Assembly (NCBI GenBank): GCA_031002005.1
Contig: CM061918.1
Coordinates: 61,414,531 to 61,478,530, forward strand
Direction: 5' to 3'
DNA from: Vandiemenella viatica
Lineage: Eukaryota; Arthropoda; Insecta; Orthoptera; Morabidae
Length of the DNA stretch: 64,000 nt
The notes below the pieces were generated by a model, which worked only from the letters and a program-made list of their open reading frames with translations, did not search any database and was not told the DNA's origin. Below, in pieces: positions 22,817 to 35,480 of the stretch (the first letter of the stretch is position 1; the number at the start of each line of letters is the position of its first letter). The position numbers and the translations under genes are program-made.

Positions 22817-25800
22817 CTCTAATAAGAAGCATATGAAAAAACATCTTTTTAACTGAAGTAAAGTAAATATGTTGTCATTTTAAAAGTTATATAACAATAA
22901 TTCAGTTATAGTATACTGTTTCTAATGGTTTGTGTATTCACTGACGCTACATAAGCTATTGACTAATATCGTGTTTTTCAGCTTATTTTAGAATTATGTA
23001 AATTTGCTATTCCTTTTATGCTTTCAGGCAGAGAGAGAGTTGTAAAGAATTTTATACATTGTTGATGCAGAGCTTTTCTGTGCCACTCTCTATGAAAATT
23101 GTTCCTATCCTTTGTTTTATATTTATATACTTGCCAATTTAATGTTGCATATTCCGTTGTGATTTTAGGAAGTATATACCTTCAAAAATATATATAGATG
23201 ATAGAGTCAGAATTCTATGCTCTTTAAAAAAATTCTCTTCAGGATCCTCTAGGTTTAATCTTTCATAGTTTTTGAGTACCCATTTTTCTTGGGTTTAATT
23301 TCCCCTAAATGATACCATGTCTTAACAAGCTATGCATATACAGTAGAGTGTCAAAAATACGAAGTAATTGGGACCAGGTGTGGTTCAGATTATTGATTTG
23401 TTTGGACTCTCAATTTATATAATTTTGGTTTGAATAGATTTTATTTTGCCTTATGTCAGGTACTTTATAAGTTTACATGCCCCTAGCAAAAGAAGTATCG
23501 TATTTTATTCTGATTCATTTTTGTGACTTACGCAGTTTTATAGAAGAAGAATATAATGCCACTATAGGCGTATAATGTTGGTATAAGATAGTAAAGTCAA
23601 AAGAACACACAGCAACAAAAAGGCACAGGACGAACAGAGAGGGTTTCAGATTTCTAAAAGTAACTCAAAACGATTGGCACTCTGAAAGAATTGTTTTTGT
23701 GACACAATTATGACAAACATTCAGCATCAAAGCCAGTGTGTGTTTAACCACAAAGATATTGCTGTGTTAATACAACAAATGCCAGGTGCAACATCACATT
23801 TACATACTTGTGTTGTGTCTCGCGTCGTCGACACGAACTACTGTAAACACGGTGCTTGTGCCTTTGACTCCTGCCAAAACTCACCACCAAGATGAGTGGC
23901 ACTATTGAGCTACCATGCAATATGAACCTATGCAAATACACTCGTTCGTCATATCTAATGTTCACTCTGTACGAGAGTGTTTACGCAGCTTTAGGATTAA
24001 ACTCATTGTACCTAGTTCTTTGTTAGTGAAATTTATGAATGAAACAAGCACAGAGGTGTACTTACTTTATTGTAAATAGAAATAAAGTTGATGCTTCTGT
24101 AAAATAGTGCACAATATGTTAAAAAAATAAAAGTTTGTTTGGATAATTGACATTTGGATTATTGATGCCTTACTGTTTGAATAATAAGCACATGATATCT
24201 TTAATTCAGTTAGAATTAATTTTTTAATATTCTGCCTGGGGACCACCTGTCCCATCTTCATGTACCACAGATTGAGAATCACTGCATTAGCTGCATTCAA
24301 TTTTACAGCATTTTTGCAAAGAATGAGTGGTCCTTTGTTTTAATGATTGTTTTTGGGACACTTCTGGTTTGTTACAGCCAATGCCTGTCAGGCATTTAAA
24401 GGCACTAAATGTTAATTAGTTTTGTCCTTCTTTGCTCCCAGCCAAGCTGTCATACCCTTCTGTCATACAGTAGGTTTTTTATGTTAAATTCTGTCTTTAT
24501 CATCATCCTTTTTATACAGAAAATTTATTCACCACACCATTAAATCTTACAGACTTAAACTCCAGTTAATAAAGTATGAACACAATTTGGCATTTCATAT
24601 ATTATCTTTATGTCTCACATGCCTTTAAATATGGGAATGAGTCTCGTGTCTTATTCCATTATTTTCTAAAAAATAAAAAAAAATAAAAATTTGTAACTGC
24701 TTTAGTCTTGTTTTGCAGATTTCTGATTTTTACACAGAGCTTTGAACAACACTCAGTTAATGAACAGCTGAAAGAGGAAAAATAAATTAAAAATGGAGAG
24801 TTACTAAAATAATGATGTTTTGACTCAACTGATTTGGGAAGGACAAAATTGTTATCTTGTGCCTTTATTCAGTAAGACATTTCTTTCCATTTGTTTTAGG
24901 ATTGATCCTTCCATGTCTTACATTCTGTTATGAAAGGTTAAGATGTGTATATTTGTAAATATTCTCAGTCCAAACAGTGATTTAGTGCTCTAACAATAAG
25001 TGACAATTTCTCATCCAACACTTTAATACAGATTTTCTTTCCTGATACCAATAACAATTCAGCAGAGGGTTAAAACTCCAACTCAAGATTGTAGCAGTTA
25101 TAAATAAGCTATTTTTATGTAGAAACCTGAACTATTAGGTACAAAAACTGGGTTTCATACATTACAGTATGATGGATCAAGAATTATGCCTCAAACTTTC
25201 AGTCACGATTTATTCTTGGCAGAAGTAATAGTTTAAAAATAGCCACCGTTGCCAGTTTTTCTCTATTTGGAAAGGTACTTCCTGCACAGAGGCAATAATT
25301 GAGTCATCCTAAACTCATATGATGTTGCTGCTTTTGAAAGTTGCTTTATTTATGCTAGACACATTTGTTAAATACTTATTTATTCAAAAGTTTGATGATC
25401 TTTTTATATTGTTGTTGTTAACTTTTCGTATTGTTCATTTCAAATTAGTAATAACAAAAAAGAAAAAAAATTGCAAACCTGTTGACAAGATTACTTTGTG
25501 AAAGAGGCCAGCATTTGTTTTCAATTATTTTTAGTTCCTATTCCTGGGATAAAAAATCTTGGACACTTTTATGTTTAAATGTGAACAAAAATTCTTCGGT
25601 TACTGAGTAGAAACAAATAACTGTCCATATAATCTGCTGTGTGAGAGCATTAATGGTAACAACTTGATAAATGTTCACTGCAGGATGAGGAAATTACCTT
25701 TACATGATAGTCCCTTGGAAATTTTACTCTGCCGGTTTCCCCTTATGTCCCCAATATTAAATAAAAACTGAATTTCAATTATTACAGATTGATAACAGTA

Positions 25801-26528
25801 AAGCATTCCCAACTTCATATATCAGCATCTGGCACACTTAAAAAAGAGGTCTGTTTTGAGTCAATAATCTTTTATGAAGGAAGTGATTAATTCTAGAAAT
25901 AAAAACTATTTTACATTATGTGTTATATCGCTACTTGCCTGAAACTGGTAATGCCATCCCATTTATCAAATGCTAAGGTCATTAGGTCTTCTAAAGCAAA
26001 TCTGTCCCGTCCTAGTTTCCTTTTGCCTTCTGTTTTTTCTGCAGAATTAATTTGTAGCTCAGTAATAATAGTTAAAATTTTCTTTGTTGTTGTAACAGCA
26101 TCAATGCCACGATTATTATTTTTTTGCCTTTTTTATGATTGCGACCAATGCCATACCATAGTCGTAGCCATAAATTTTATCTTATAAATTTTCAATGGAT
26201 AATAAAACAATAATTTTCCCCTGCACATATTGCCTGGCATTCATCAACTTATAAATTTTGAGGTTACCAAATTTTCTATCAGCTTTTATGAGTTTACAGC
26301 TAATTTTATTGCAGCTTGTAATAGCACCATCAGCTGATATTAAAGATATTGGGATTATTTATCAGTATTTGCTAAGCTTTTTTGTTACTGTTTTCCAGCG
26401 TATTAATACGTTTCTCCTTAGATGCAAAGATTCCTGTTGCTGTTATTACAGTAATCTTTGCTGACAGTATTCTAAAGTATTCAATGTTTTATTATCTCTT
26501 GTCACAACTAAATTCATTTTGCACACAG
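22817..26528. other. intronic stretch without recognised features
   Basis: This is AT-rich DNA leading to the M1 exon. A patch at 23560-23900 is slightly GC-richer and may be an old repeat. Nothing else could be supported. Confidence 0.4.
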
Positions 26529-26681
26529 GTAACTACAGCTGTCTAAAGGTGGACCTTATTTTCACCCGTGACAGGGCGTTCTATTTCACAACTGTGTTCA
26601 TACCGGGTATCATCCTGGTCACCTCTTCGTTCATCACATTCTGGCTCGAATGGAATGCTGTACCAGCAAGAGTCATGATAG
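26529..26681 (+). CDS. pHCl-like chloride channel, exon with pre-M1 and M1
   Basis: The exon opens after ttttgcacacag and ends at GTCATGATAG before gtaaaa. It is 153 bp, phase 1 in and phase 1 out. It encodes NYSCLKVDLIFTRDRAFY, then the first membrane helix (FYFTTVFIPGIILVTSSFI), then FWLEWNAVPARVMI. The SCLKVDL segment, the Pro in the middle of M1 and the PAR triplet at the cytoplasmic mouth of M2 are hallmarks of anion-selective Cys-loop receptors (GluCl, GABA, glycine, histamine and pHCl types). The sequence around M1 departs from GluCl and RDL and best matches insect pHCl-1 from memory. The product would be a pentameric plasma-membrane chloride channel subunit. The following intron is only 943 bp. 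Confidence 0.93.
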
Positions 26682-27624
26682 GTAAAATTTATCACTCTGT
26701 GCTTCTGAACAAGACACAATGAAACTATTGCTAACGTCATTGCACCAACTTCCATCAAAAATGATAACTCACATTTTCCTAAGCACTTCATTTTTTATGA
26801 AGGTTCATTAGAGGTGTGTTTTTCAGATATATCACTTCTTTATCAGGATGTATCTGTATAAGTGCTTGCCATTTAAATGTGGCACAAAATAATTGTGATT
26901 AAAAAATTGTGACTTCTATGTAAGTACCTGTAAAATTGCTTAGGAGTTTATACAATTTAATTTAATTAATTAACTATTTTGATGTAGAGAGTTTTCATAT
27001 ACATATAAAATTTTAGCTAGTTTAAATATTTTATATTGCTTCAACTATGCCTTTATAAACAGTCTAAGTTATCTGAAGATTATATATAATAGAGCACATA
27101 AACTAAGTACATGTACTTTAACTTACAGACTGTAAACATCTGTCATCTTTAACAATTCTTTGTTGATTATGTGAAAGACATTTGGCAAGTGAAATTAATT
27201 ACATAATAAAATTGATCAGTAACAGCATTTAAGCTATCAAACACTACAGACATATACACTCCTATCTTTTCAAGCTTCTACAGTAAAATTATCATAGAAA
27301 AATAAGAAAGCATGTAAACAAATAATTTTAATATTGGAATCTTAAAGTGGCTTCATCACAAGTTCTTTGTAACATTTTAAAATTACATAAATGCAGTTTA
27401 AAAATTTTATACAACAAATATAAAGCACTTGCAAATAAATTAATAAAAACTGAGTTAAATACATCAAGAATGTTAGCTGTGCTGGTACATCAACTGAACT
27501 GTTGTGAAATTAAAAACACTGTAAAACTATGATGTTTTACTGTACAATTCTGTTTGTTTTTGGGATTTTTGTTTCTTATTTCGCCGTACTGGCAGGTTGC
27601 CCAACAATATTGATCCTGCTACAG

Positions 27625-27839
27625 GTGTAACAACAATGCTGAACTTTTTCACTACATCGAATGGGTTCCGCTCTACACTGCCCGTGGTCTCGAATCTGAC
27701 CGCAATGAATGTTTGGGACGGTGTGTGTATGTGCTTCATCTATGCCAGTCTGCTGGAGTTTGTCTGTGTCAACTACGTGGGGCGCAAGAGGCCGCTGCAC
27801 AACGTCGTGTACCGGCCAGGCGAGAATCCCGTCACACAG
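27625..27839 (+). CDS. pHCl-like chloride channel, exon with M2 and M3
   Basis: This 215-bp exon follows tcctgctacag and ends GTCACACAG before gtaaga. It enters in phase 1, completing the Gly codon, and leaves in phase 0. It encodes VTTMLNFFTTSNGFRSTL (rest of M2), PVVSNLTAMNVWDG (M2-M3 linker), M3 (VCMCFIYASLLEFVCVNYV), then GRKRPLHNVVYRPGENPVTQ, the start of the intracellular loop. Numbering M2 from the Arg of PAR as 0', there is Met at 2', the conserved Leu at 9', and Asn-Phe-Phe at 10'-12' where GABA, GluCl and histamine channels usually have Thr-Met-Thr/Ala. This pore signature and NLTAMNVWDG are what point to pHCl-1. No stop or frameshift is seen. GC content is clearly above the flanking introns. 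Confidence 0.94.
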
Positions 27840-28389
27840 GTAAGATTAGCTGTGATTAAAAAAATTGTGCACAAGCTTGTGTAAAAGTATACATCTTTTT
27901 TTTCTAAAAAGAAATATGTTGTCTTAGAATGCTGTGCAACCAGCATTATTTTCTTTTTTCCTTTGTTGTAAACATATACCATGGGGATTCATATGTCAAA
28001 TTTCCTGTCTTATTGTCATTACTGTATGAAATATATGTATATAACAATTAAATTAATTCCTTTCTTGTCCCCAGTTATATGTTGTTTCATTTTAAACAAA
28101 CAAAATTATTCTTAGAAAGTATTTCAGTAATTAAATAATCTAATTTGTTTTATGGATAATCAGTTTTTTTCATTCACATTGAATTTTAATGTCATCATCT
28201 AAATTTAAGTTGTGTCGTATTATTTCTTTAATATTTCAAAGATTCTCTTTAGGTTCTTTTTTTTTTTATTTAATTGCAGTCGAGCATATGTATCAGTGGA
28301 AATTTCTGTACTCACTATTTTTCCCATTTCTTGCTTTTTGTCTTCAATTTTCAAGTGAAGTTTCCCCATAAACCTGATTTTTTAGTTTA

Positions 28390-28620
28390 TGAATTTTAGT
28401 AATAAATCCTCCCTCTGTTTTTGATAAATTGTTCATCACTTCCCTTTGTAATTTATTCTAATCCCTGACTCCATAACCAACAAAATAAAAAAATTTCCAC
28501 ATGAAATCAAGTGTCAGCTTGTCATCATGGTCAACATTTTCTTTCCATGTAGTATTGTTAATTCTACTACCAATGTACATCCAATTCTCGTTCCCAGTTG
28601 GTTCACTGCCAGCCCTCTCT
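28390..28620 (-). mobile_element. 3' end fragment of LINE family A
   Basis: The segment with GAAATCAAGTGTCAGCTTGT followed by ATCATGGTCA matches, with mismatches, the stretch GAAATCGAGTGCCAGCTTGT followed by GTCATGGTCA near 42755, in the 3' region of the LINE at 42.6-43.9 kb. The orientation is the same. No coding part is recognisable here. Confidence 0.5.
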
Positions 28621-31600
28621 TCACTTTCCTCCTATCTTTGAATAGCTATCATGCACCTGCCAAGTTGAGTCAACAGTGGCACTGCCAACACTTTTCTCAA
28701 AGTGATTTTGGCCATATTTGTACCTCAATTTTTTTTGGTCTTAGTGATGCTACATACCTCAAATTTCTATTAAACCTAGATATCAGCAGTCTTAGCAAAC
28801 ACAGCTAACTTTGTTTAGTTCCTGTTTTTAGTTTAGATGTTATTCATATACCAATTTTACTAATTTTGCTATACATTTACTCACAAACTGACTGAAAATC
28901 ATCAAAAGTCTAAGGTACTATCCAATGCTGTAGCAAGCTGAAATTGTGTACACGGATAGTGTTTTACCCCCAGTCTAAAACTCATCAATATCCATACATC
29001 CATACATCTGTCCCTTACTTATCTAAATGTGAAATTGCTTTATACTGTATGATAATAACTTTATATACCTCACATTTATATTATTAATGAGGCTAACTAA
29101 ATTTAACTAACCTGTTAAGTTTTATTTCCTTCCACTCCTTTCTTCTGAATTTAGTGACATTCAAATTTCTTTGTAAACTATGACCCCTGATGCCATAATT
29201 GCACTACACTTCTGTGGTCCTAAAAATTGTAAATTTGATGCAACTTCAAATCATAATAAAAATCCAATACTGGTGATTTTTCTGTATTTATTAACTGGCA
29301 GTCCCAAATATGAAACACTTTGGCACACATTTTTAGGTGAACTACTTTGCTCTGGACGAAGCAATATGACCCAGATTTCTTTTATGCATAGTTATCAGCT
29401 AGTTTAACTAACCCTTTAAATCTTACTTTGATACTATCCTTAGTTGGGAAGTTACTTGGCATTTACTTAAATAGCATTTAAACTTATGGCATTTGGCTCA
29501 CCCAGGGCACAAACCCATTCTTCGCAAAGAACTTGGGCATTGTTGGTAATGGACATATCTACGTATATCAATATCTCAAATTCTGAAATGTCCTGATCCA
29601 CTGATTTTCAAATGGAACCATTCAATGATAACTCAAAATAAATGATCAGCTTAAAAAATCAAATGAGATCTCACAAAAAAAGGTGTAAAAATAGTCTCTT
29701 GATTTTTTAGTGACAAAAAGTTATGTGATCATGTTCTGAGCCAAATATACAATTTACAGTGTGTGTTTACTTCACTTTCTGAACCGAAATGGCCTCTCAT
29801 GGTGTTATAGATTGTTGATTTGAAATTTAAAAAATTCTGCCGACTTGCCATTACATACATTGTAAATTGTATAAATATTTTTCTATACCAGTCCTAAAAA
29901 TACACAAAAGCTAAGATTTTCCTCGCATGTCTTATGGGCTTGACAAGTCCTAGAACAAATCAAGTATATAAATTTCTGTAAAAATTATGACATTCATCAT
30001 AGCCAAGTCAAAAGAATTTTTTAAATTTTAAATCAATGATCTATAACACTTATGAAACCATTCAGGTGCTTATTTATATTTGGAACTTTTATTTAGTTTA
30101 TCTCCAAGTTTGTTGTCAACAGCTATGACCGTTTGATTTGGCACCATATTAACAAAGATTTCCTTTTCTTCATTTTTTCTCCTGTTTTAAAGAATTCTTA
30201 GATTATATATGACAGCTAAACAGTATAGGATAAAATACTCCATTTTATACACAATTCAAAATGTATTTTGTACCTGTTAAATCTGCTGTGAGTGAAAATA
30301 TTCTGATAGATATGTAATAAATTACTGTAAATTAACAATTCTGTATATTTTTTAATTTTGTGCACATATTTTTTATACACTGAAAATTATAATTTATGTG
30401 AGTTTATAGCATTGTTTACTATATTATGTTAATGATTAGAAATCTGAAAACTGTTTAGTTTTTGATGGTTAATAGTCTCACATTAAAATAGTTATCAAGT
30501 AAGATGAACAACTTCAACAAAGATGGGCCTTGATGTGTGTAAATGGGTATGCAGAGTCTTGTGTTTTACAAAATGTTACAAACTTGTAGAAAAATGTGCT
30601 CTTGACTGTGTACTGTCTTTTCTTTTTACTTTGCCTTAGACATTTATGAGGGCTTGATTATACCTGTTTCTTATACACAACTAAGGGTGAAGAATTGTTT
30701 GTACAGTTCTACTTGCAGCAACATGTACATAATGCCAGTTTCATCAATTGCCGCCTCACCAACAGATAGCAGAATGGTGGAACTCCAGTCTTGTAATCTT
30801 ACTGTCTCAGAACTTACAGAATAGAAGTCTAAGCTCTATTTCTTAGTCACAGTCTATCGATTTCTCTATTGCATGTGCATACATACAGAATTTCAGTACT
30901 CTTGCACATGATGCTTCTGCTAAATACTGAACTGCTTTGCAAATTTTGGAATGCATTGCAGCATCAAATTTATAGCAGCATTTCATTAAAAATAAAGGAT
31001 ATATATTCTTTCTGTGGCTGGATCACTAAATGATTTGGACCAACAATTGAGCAGTACAATATCGTGCAATATATTACAAATTATATTGATTCTACATGTT
31101 GTTTTTTAAAAAAATTATTAGAATTTCAGTTTTCTAGTAATTGTACATATGACAAATGTTTAATGGATTTACATGTATTTAATACTACGCTCAACTTTTT
31201 TCGCTGTTTGCACAAACTGTAAATATCTGAATTTATTTAAGTGTTTAACCATTTATAATTGATATATAATGTACCAAAAGTTATATGTTTAATACGCACC
31301 AGTTGCACCCAAACTTGCCACTGAATAAGTGCATCAATTCACCAGAAGGTGAAATTAGAGAACAATAAGCTGCCTTAATAAAAAAAATAAAAACTGTAGT
31401 CATTGAGTGTGAAGTACAAAACCAATTTATACATCTTATATGCTGGGAGAGTCTCTCTTCTTTCGTGTATAATATTTTTAATTTGAATGGTTGTTACAGT
31501 TGACTTAATGTCAGTAACAGTAGAGTGGGGAAATGGCATGAGGTAATATTTATATATATCCTTAACGAAATTAGAAATACACCCACCACTTACCAAAGTT

Positions 31601-33234
31601 TAAGGGAGGAGGGTATGTTGCGGTTTCGCAGGTCACCCACTCACATCAGTTACCACAATGTTTTACTTTAAAACTCGCTCACTGAAAAATAATGTGTATG
31701 GTCTAAATTCTTACCGCAAGTTCCTTCTAAAGATGCAGATTCTCTTGAACGGCCATCACTCAGTTTCCAAGTGAGAACATTTAGAGACTACTGAATGAAT
31801 AAAGTTATTTCATAAAACTACTTTTAATTCAGTGCCTTCATGTTTTCTCCAACACCACCAATGTTATAAATTTATCGGGCTTCTATCACTCCAAAGTTGC
31901 AGATCCAGTTAAAGTAGAACGGCTATTTGTACACTTTTTACTCACATTCACACGTTTACACCTTTCAACCTAATAGACTTTGCTTCACCACCAACTACAC
32001 TTCTCCACGTCCGGTGACTGACTGCCCACCTTGTGCCTACCACAGCACACACCATGCGCCCCCCGGGGCTCACCCTTCCGTGGCCACGGTCATGGTGCCA
32101 ATGACGTCACTAACCGGCGCTACTTGCAAATACAAAGTGGTACCACTACAGGTAGAAGCAACAAAAAACATTCAACAAACATAATTTCAAGAAAAACAGA
32201 AACATGTCTGAGTTTCAAGGCCATCTGCAGAGAATACAGTTATATCAAAGGTGATTTTTGACTCTTACAATTGGTAGGAAGTTTATGACAGTAGAATCAG
32301 TGAGAATGTTAATCTCAGACAGAAATTAATCAAAATAAAAAGGGGGAATGTAAAATAGCTGAAATATTGTTTAAAATGATTGAAGTAAATAATATATATA
32401 TATACCTATTAACTATATGGCAGTGAGAAAGCTGAGTATTATCTGATACTGAGGCATGCAGGCTGTCTTGTAGCCGCAATGTGTTCGTACGCCAATTCTT
32501 CACATTATAATCCACCTAAATGAATGGTCACAAACAGTTAACTCCCAAAATATGCACTAACCTTGTTTGTTAATCATGCCATCTGTCACAACTCTTATGA
32601 CTTCAGTGACCGTTCCACAGTAAGAACCAGCAGAGTACCAATTGAAACCACATTCCTATATCAACTCCTGAGGTGGAAATTGGCCTGTGAACACATTCTG
32701 GATACCAGACATCCCCAAGGCCTCAACATCAAATAATACACATCTTCCTCATCCTCATATACTGATCACTGCTAGTGTAGCTAATTTTTATATGTAGGTT
32801 TTTTCAAAATTTAGATTAGTTTTTATTTTATATTATTTTAAATCTTTTTTTTTTAATAATTTATCACCTCTTTTTATATGCCCTTCTTAATTTTATTTTG
32901 ATTAATTTCTTTCCATGATCAACATTTCCACTGAAATTGCTAGCTCCCCTCCATCCCCCACCAATTGTCACCATCACCACAGCAATCATAATGGTCAAAA
33001 TGACAATTCATGTCACTGTGTTGTCTGTGGCTGCTTGGGTAACTTGGTCAGGGGTTTCTGCTTTCTTGAAGAATGGCATAGCCTTAAATTTGTGTTCTAT
33101 GTGTTTATGGAGTGATTTTTGTTGTTAATGCCCTCCTCCTCTCAATTTTACCTTAATCTGTTATCTAAATTTTTACCTGATAGTGGGTGATATTTAGTCA
33201 TATCTCAGAATGGTTCTGAAAGAAATATAGTAAC
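28621..33234. other. intronic stretch, mostly unassigned
   Basis: Mostly AT-rich filler. At 31584 the words CCACTTACCAAAG and AAGGGAGG resemble one arm of the fold-back family at 33.4 and 35.3 kb. A zone at 31620-32180 is GC-richer and might be a fragment of an LTR. A stretch at 32587-32730 is open for about 46 codons but has no recognised homology. Confidence 0.35.
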
Positions 33235-33372
33235 TTCAAATCTCCATCCAGGCTTCCAGATTTGGATTTTCCATGGTTTCCCCAAATCACACCAGGTCAC
33301 TGTCGGGATGCTTCCTTCAAAAAGGCCATGGCCGAATTCCTTCCCATTCCTTGTCCCCAGTCCCATCCAATA
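33235..33372 (+). mobile_element. 5'-truncated SINE fragment
   Basis: The segment from CTCCATCCAGGCTTCCAGAT through GGATGCTTCCTTCAAAAAGG to CCAGTCCCATCC matches the body of the SINE at 8497-8734. The tRNA-like head and A tail are missing. A fold-back element begins where the SINE stops. Confidence 0.75.
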
Positions 33373-33373
33373 T

Positions 33374-33608
33374 ATATATTGAACATTGGATAGGATAAAA
33401 AACCACCGCTTACCAAAGAAGGGGATTCCAGCGGCGTTGGTACACGAACACACTGTGCTTGCATGCAGCCATCTCACTTCTACTGAGGAAGAGCCATGCT
33501 CGAAAATTTTATTCTTTGTGTGTTCGTGTTTTTTTCGTGTACCAACGCCGCTGGAATCCCCTTCTTTGGTAAGCGGTGGTTTTTTATCCTATCCAATGTT
33601 CAATATAT
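33374..33608. mobile_element. fold-back element with 75-bp perfect arms
   Basis: 33374-33448 is the exact reverse complement of 33534-33608. The shared sequence includes GGATAGGATAAAAAACCACC, CGCTTACCAAAGAAGGGG and CAGCGGCGTTGGTACACG. A second short pairing (CGAACACAC with GTGTGTTCG) extends the stem inward, leaving a loop of about 65-70 bp. There is no coding capacity. The core CTTACCAAAG recurs near 31584 and in the fold-back at 35.3 kb. Confidence 0.85.
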
Positions 33609-33639
33609 CCGCTTTTAGGGCCTTTGTTTCCTAACAATC

Positions 33640-33661
33640 TATATATATATATATATATATA
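33640..33661. repeat. (TA)n microsatellite
   Basis: About eleven uninterrupted TA units directly follow the fold-back region. Confidence 0.9.
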
Positions 33662-35073
33662 TTTATATTTATAATGAAGCTAATTTTAACAACATTTAAG
33701 TCTTTAAAACATTCTTCACCAAATTAATAGCCAAATGTTTTTCGCAAAAGAAATGACAACTTTTTCGATGCTCATTCAAATATGTTTACAATTTCTGGAC
33801 TTAAAAATAAATGCATTATCTGCAGATTAATTATGAGCTGTGACAGTATTGAAATCAATATAAGCAGAAAAATTGATATTTATATTCATAATTATAATAA
33901 ATCTCCAATGCCGGTACTTTCATGTTGGTTGCCAAATAAATCGTTGATGGGATAGTGCTGTTTCCATTGATTGCTGAAGAGAACTGAAGATGAGTAATAT
34001 GAAAGTAAAACTAGACTTGTTTGCAAAACAAGAAGAATCAGAGCGGTAATTTTATAATCCTGAAATTGTAGCTGTTAGTAAAAAATGTCAGGAACACAGT
34101 ATTTTATTTATTTAAATCTGAAGTTTGATTGAGAAAGTGAATTAAAAAATGGAAGATAGACAGTGTGATGACAAAAAGGATATGAACTCAAATGTACAGG
34201 TCTTCTTGTGACCCTGTATGCATAAGAGAGAGTAATATCTGATATTGGCACCTATTAATTTTTTAAAATTTTTGTGTAAATATTTATTCTTTGTCAATTT
34301 TTTATTAATTCGTGTCCTGATTTGTGTCCCTTTTCCTTTGCTTATTTTTCACATGTTTATTCCAGCAACTATTAATCTTACTTTGCAGTCCTTCATCTCC
34401 AGCCAGTCTTGTTTCCCTCCACAGATTATCAGTGATGTTCATGAAGTCATGTGTTAAGTTTCACTGTAGGTTCCTCATAAGACTTATTTTTTCTCTCTTG
34501 CTCTACAGTGTGATTATGGAATCACCTGAAATATTTTATACATGTGCGTTGTTATGTTTTCCACTCAGCCATGGTAACTTGTAGGTTTATTTTGCTACCC
34601 TTGTTTAAATTTATACCATCTAGAAGCATTATTTCTTATCACATTTTTATGGTTGACTTATTGTTATTATTATTATTTTCAATACACACTCCTTATAGCT
34701 TTCGATGTATGCACATTTCATAATTTAATTTTTAAGCATCTTAATAGATTATTATAGTGTATGAATAAAAACAAACAGTAGCATATGAGAGGGGTGCAAT
34801 GAATAACAATACTTGAGTAAAAAAGGGAGAAGGAATTTTTTTTTTTTAAGAAGACAGGATGAGGACTAGATGTAAAATGTAATGTGCAAATACTTAGCGT
34901 AATGGTAATTGCTCTTTACAATTCTTCATGGCTGTATGTTGCAAATTCTTGAAAGTGTAATTGAAATGATTAATAATGTGTGCCAAGGTACTGATAACAA
35001 TTCAAGAAAAAAATCAAAGAAATAATGGGTTGTGATTTAATAGGAAAATATGATTCGAAAATGTTTTCTGAAG
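33662..35073. other. intronic stretch without recognised features
   Basis: No exon or repeat could be supported here. Confidence 0.4.
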
Positions 35074-35087
35074 CAACCTAAACATGT

Positions 35088-35173
35088 AATCTTGGTTGTC
35101 CGGGCTTAACCACGTCAAATTTACGCGGTTCAACCAAGATTAAATTGACAACGACCGCAGAAGTCTGCGCACC
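35088..35173. mobile_element. 86-bp insertion with 14-bp target duplication
   Basis: The identical 14-mer CAACCTAAACATGT flanks the insert (35074-35087 and 35174-35187). The insert has internal inverted repeats (AATCTTGGTTG pairing with CAACCAAGATT) and ends in GACCGCAGAAGTCTGCGCAC. The complement of that end resembles a stretch near 37000 (TGCGCAGACTTCCGCAGTC), so it belongs to a dispersed family. The long duplication suggests target-primed retrotransposition. Confidence 0.75.
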
Positions 35174-35299
35174 CAACCTAAACATGTTATTCTTTTTAGA
35201 AAAAAAAAAAAAGATGAGCTTAGTGTCTCAAGCCATTGAATAAATATCTTGGCATATTTCAGAAACAGTAATAGGAAGAAATACCATGAGGCATAGTAA

Positions 35300-35480
35300 A
35301 GGTTAAACCATTACTTACCAAAGTTGAGGGAAGGGAGAGCTGCAGGAATGAAAACAATACACAAACATGCTGCACTGTTGAGTCATGTTTAAGGGAAATG
35401 CAAGAAATATTATTGTATTTTGTGTGTTTTTTTGCTACATGCGGCCTTCCTTCAACTTTGGTAAGTGATGGGTCTACTTT
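35300..35480. mobile_element. fold-back element of the CTTACCAAAG family
   Basis: The left arm (ACCATTACTTACCAAAGTTG then AGGGAAGG) pairs with the right arm (CCTTCCTTC then AACTTTGGTAAGTGATGGG). Arms are about 30-40 bp, with about 110 bp between them. It shares the core AACCAYYRCTTACCAAAG with the element at 33374-33608. Confidence 0.7.

Noticed and set aside
33640..33661. TA repeat as target-site feature of the fold-back
   Set aside because: It is a simple microsatellite. The left side of the fold-back has only a short TATATATATA run, which does not show a duplication.
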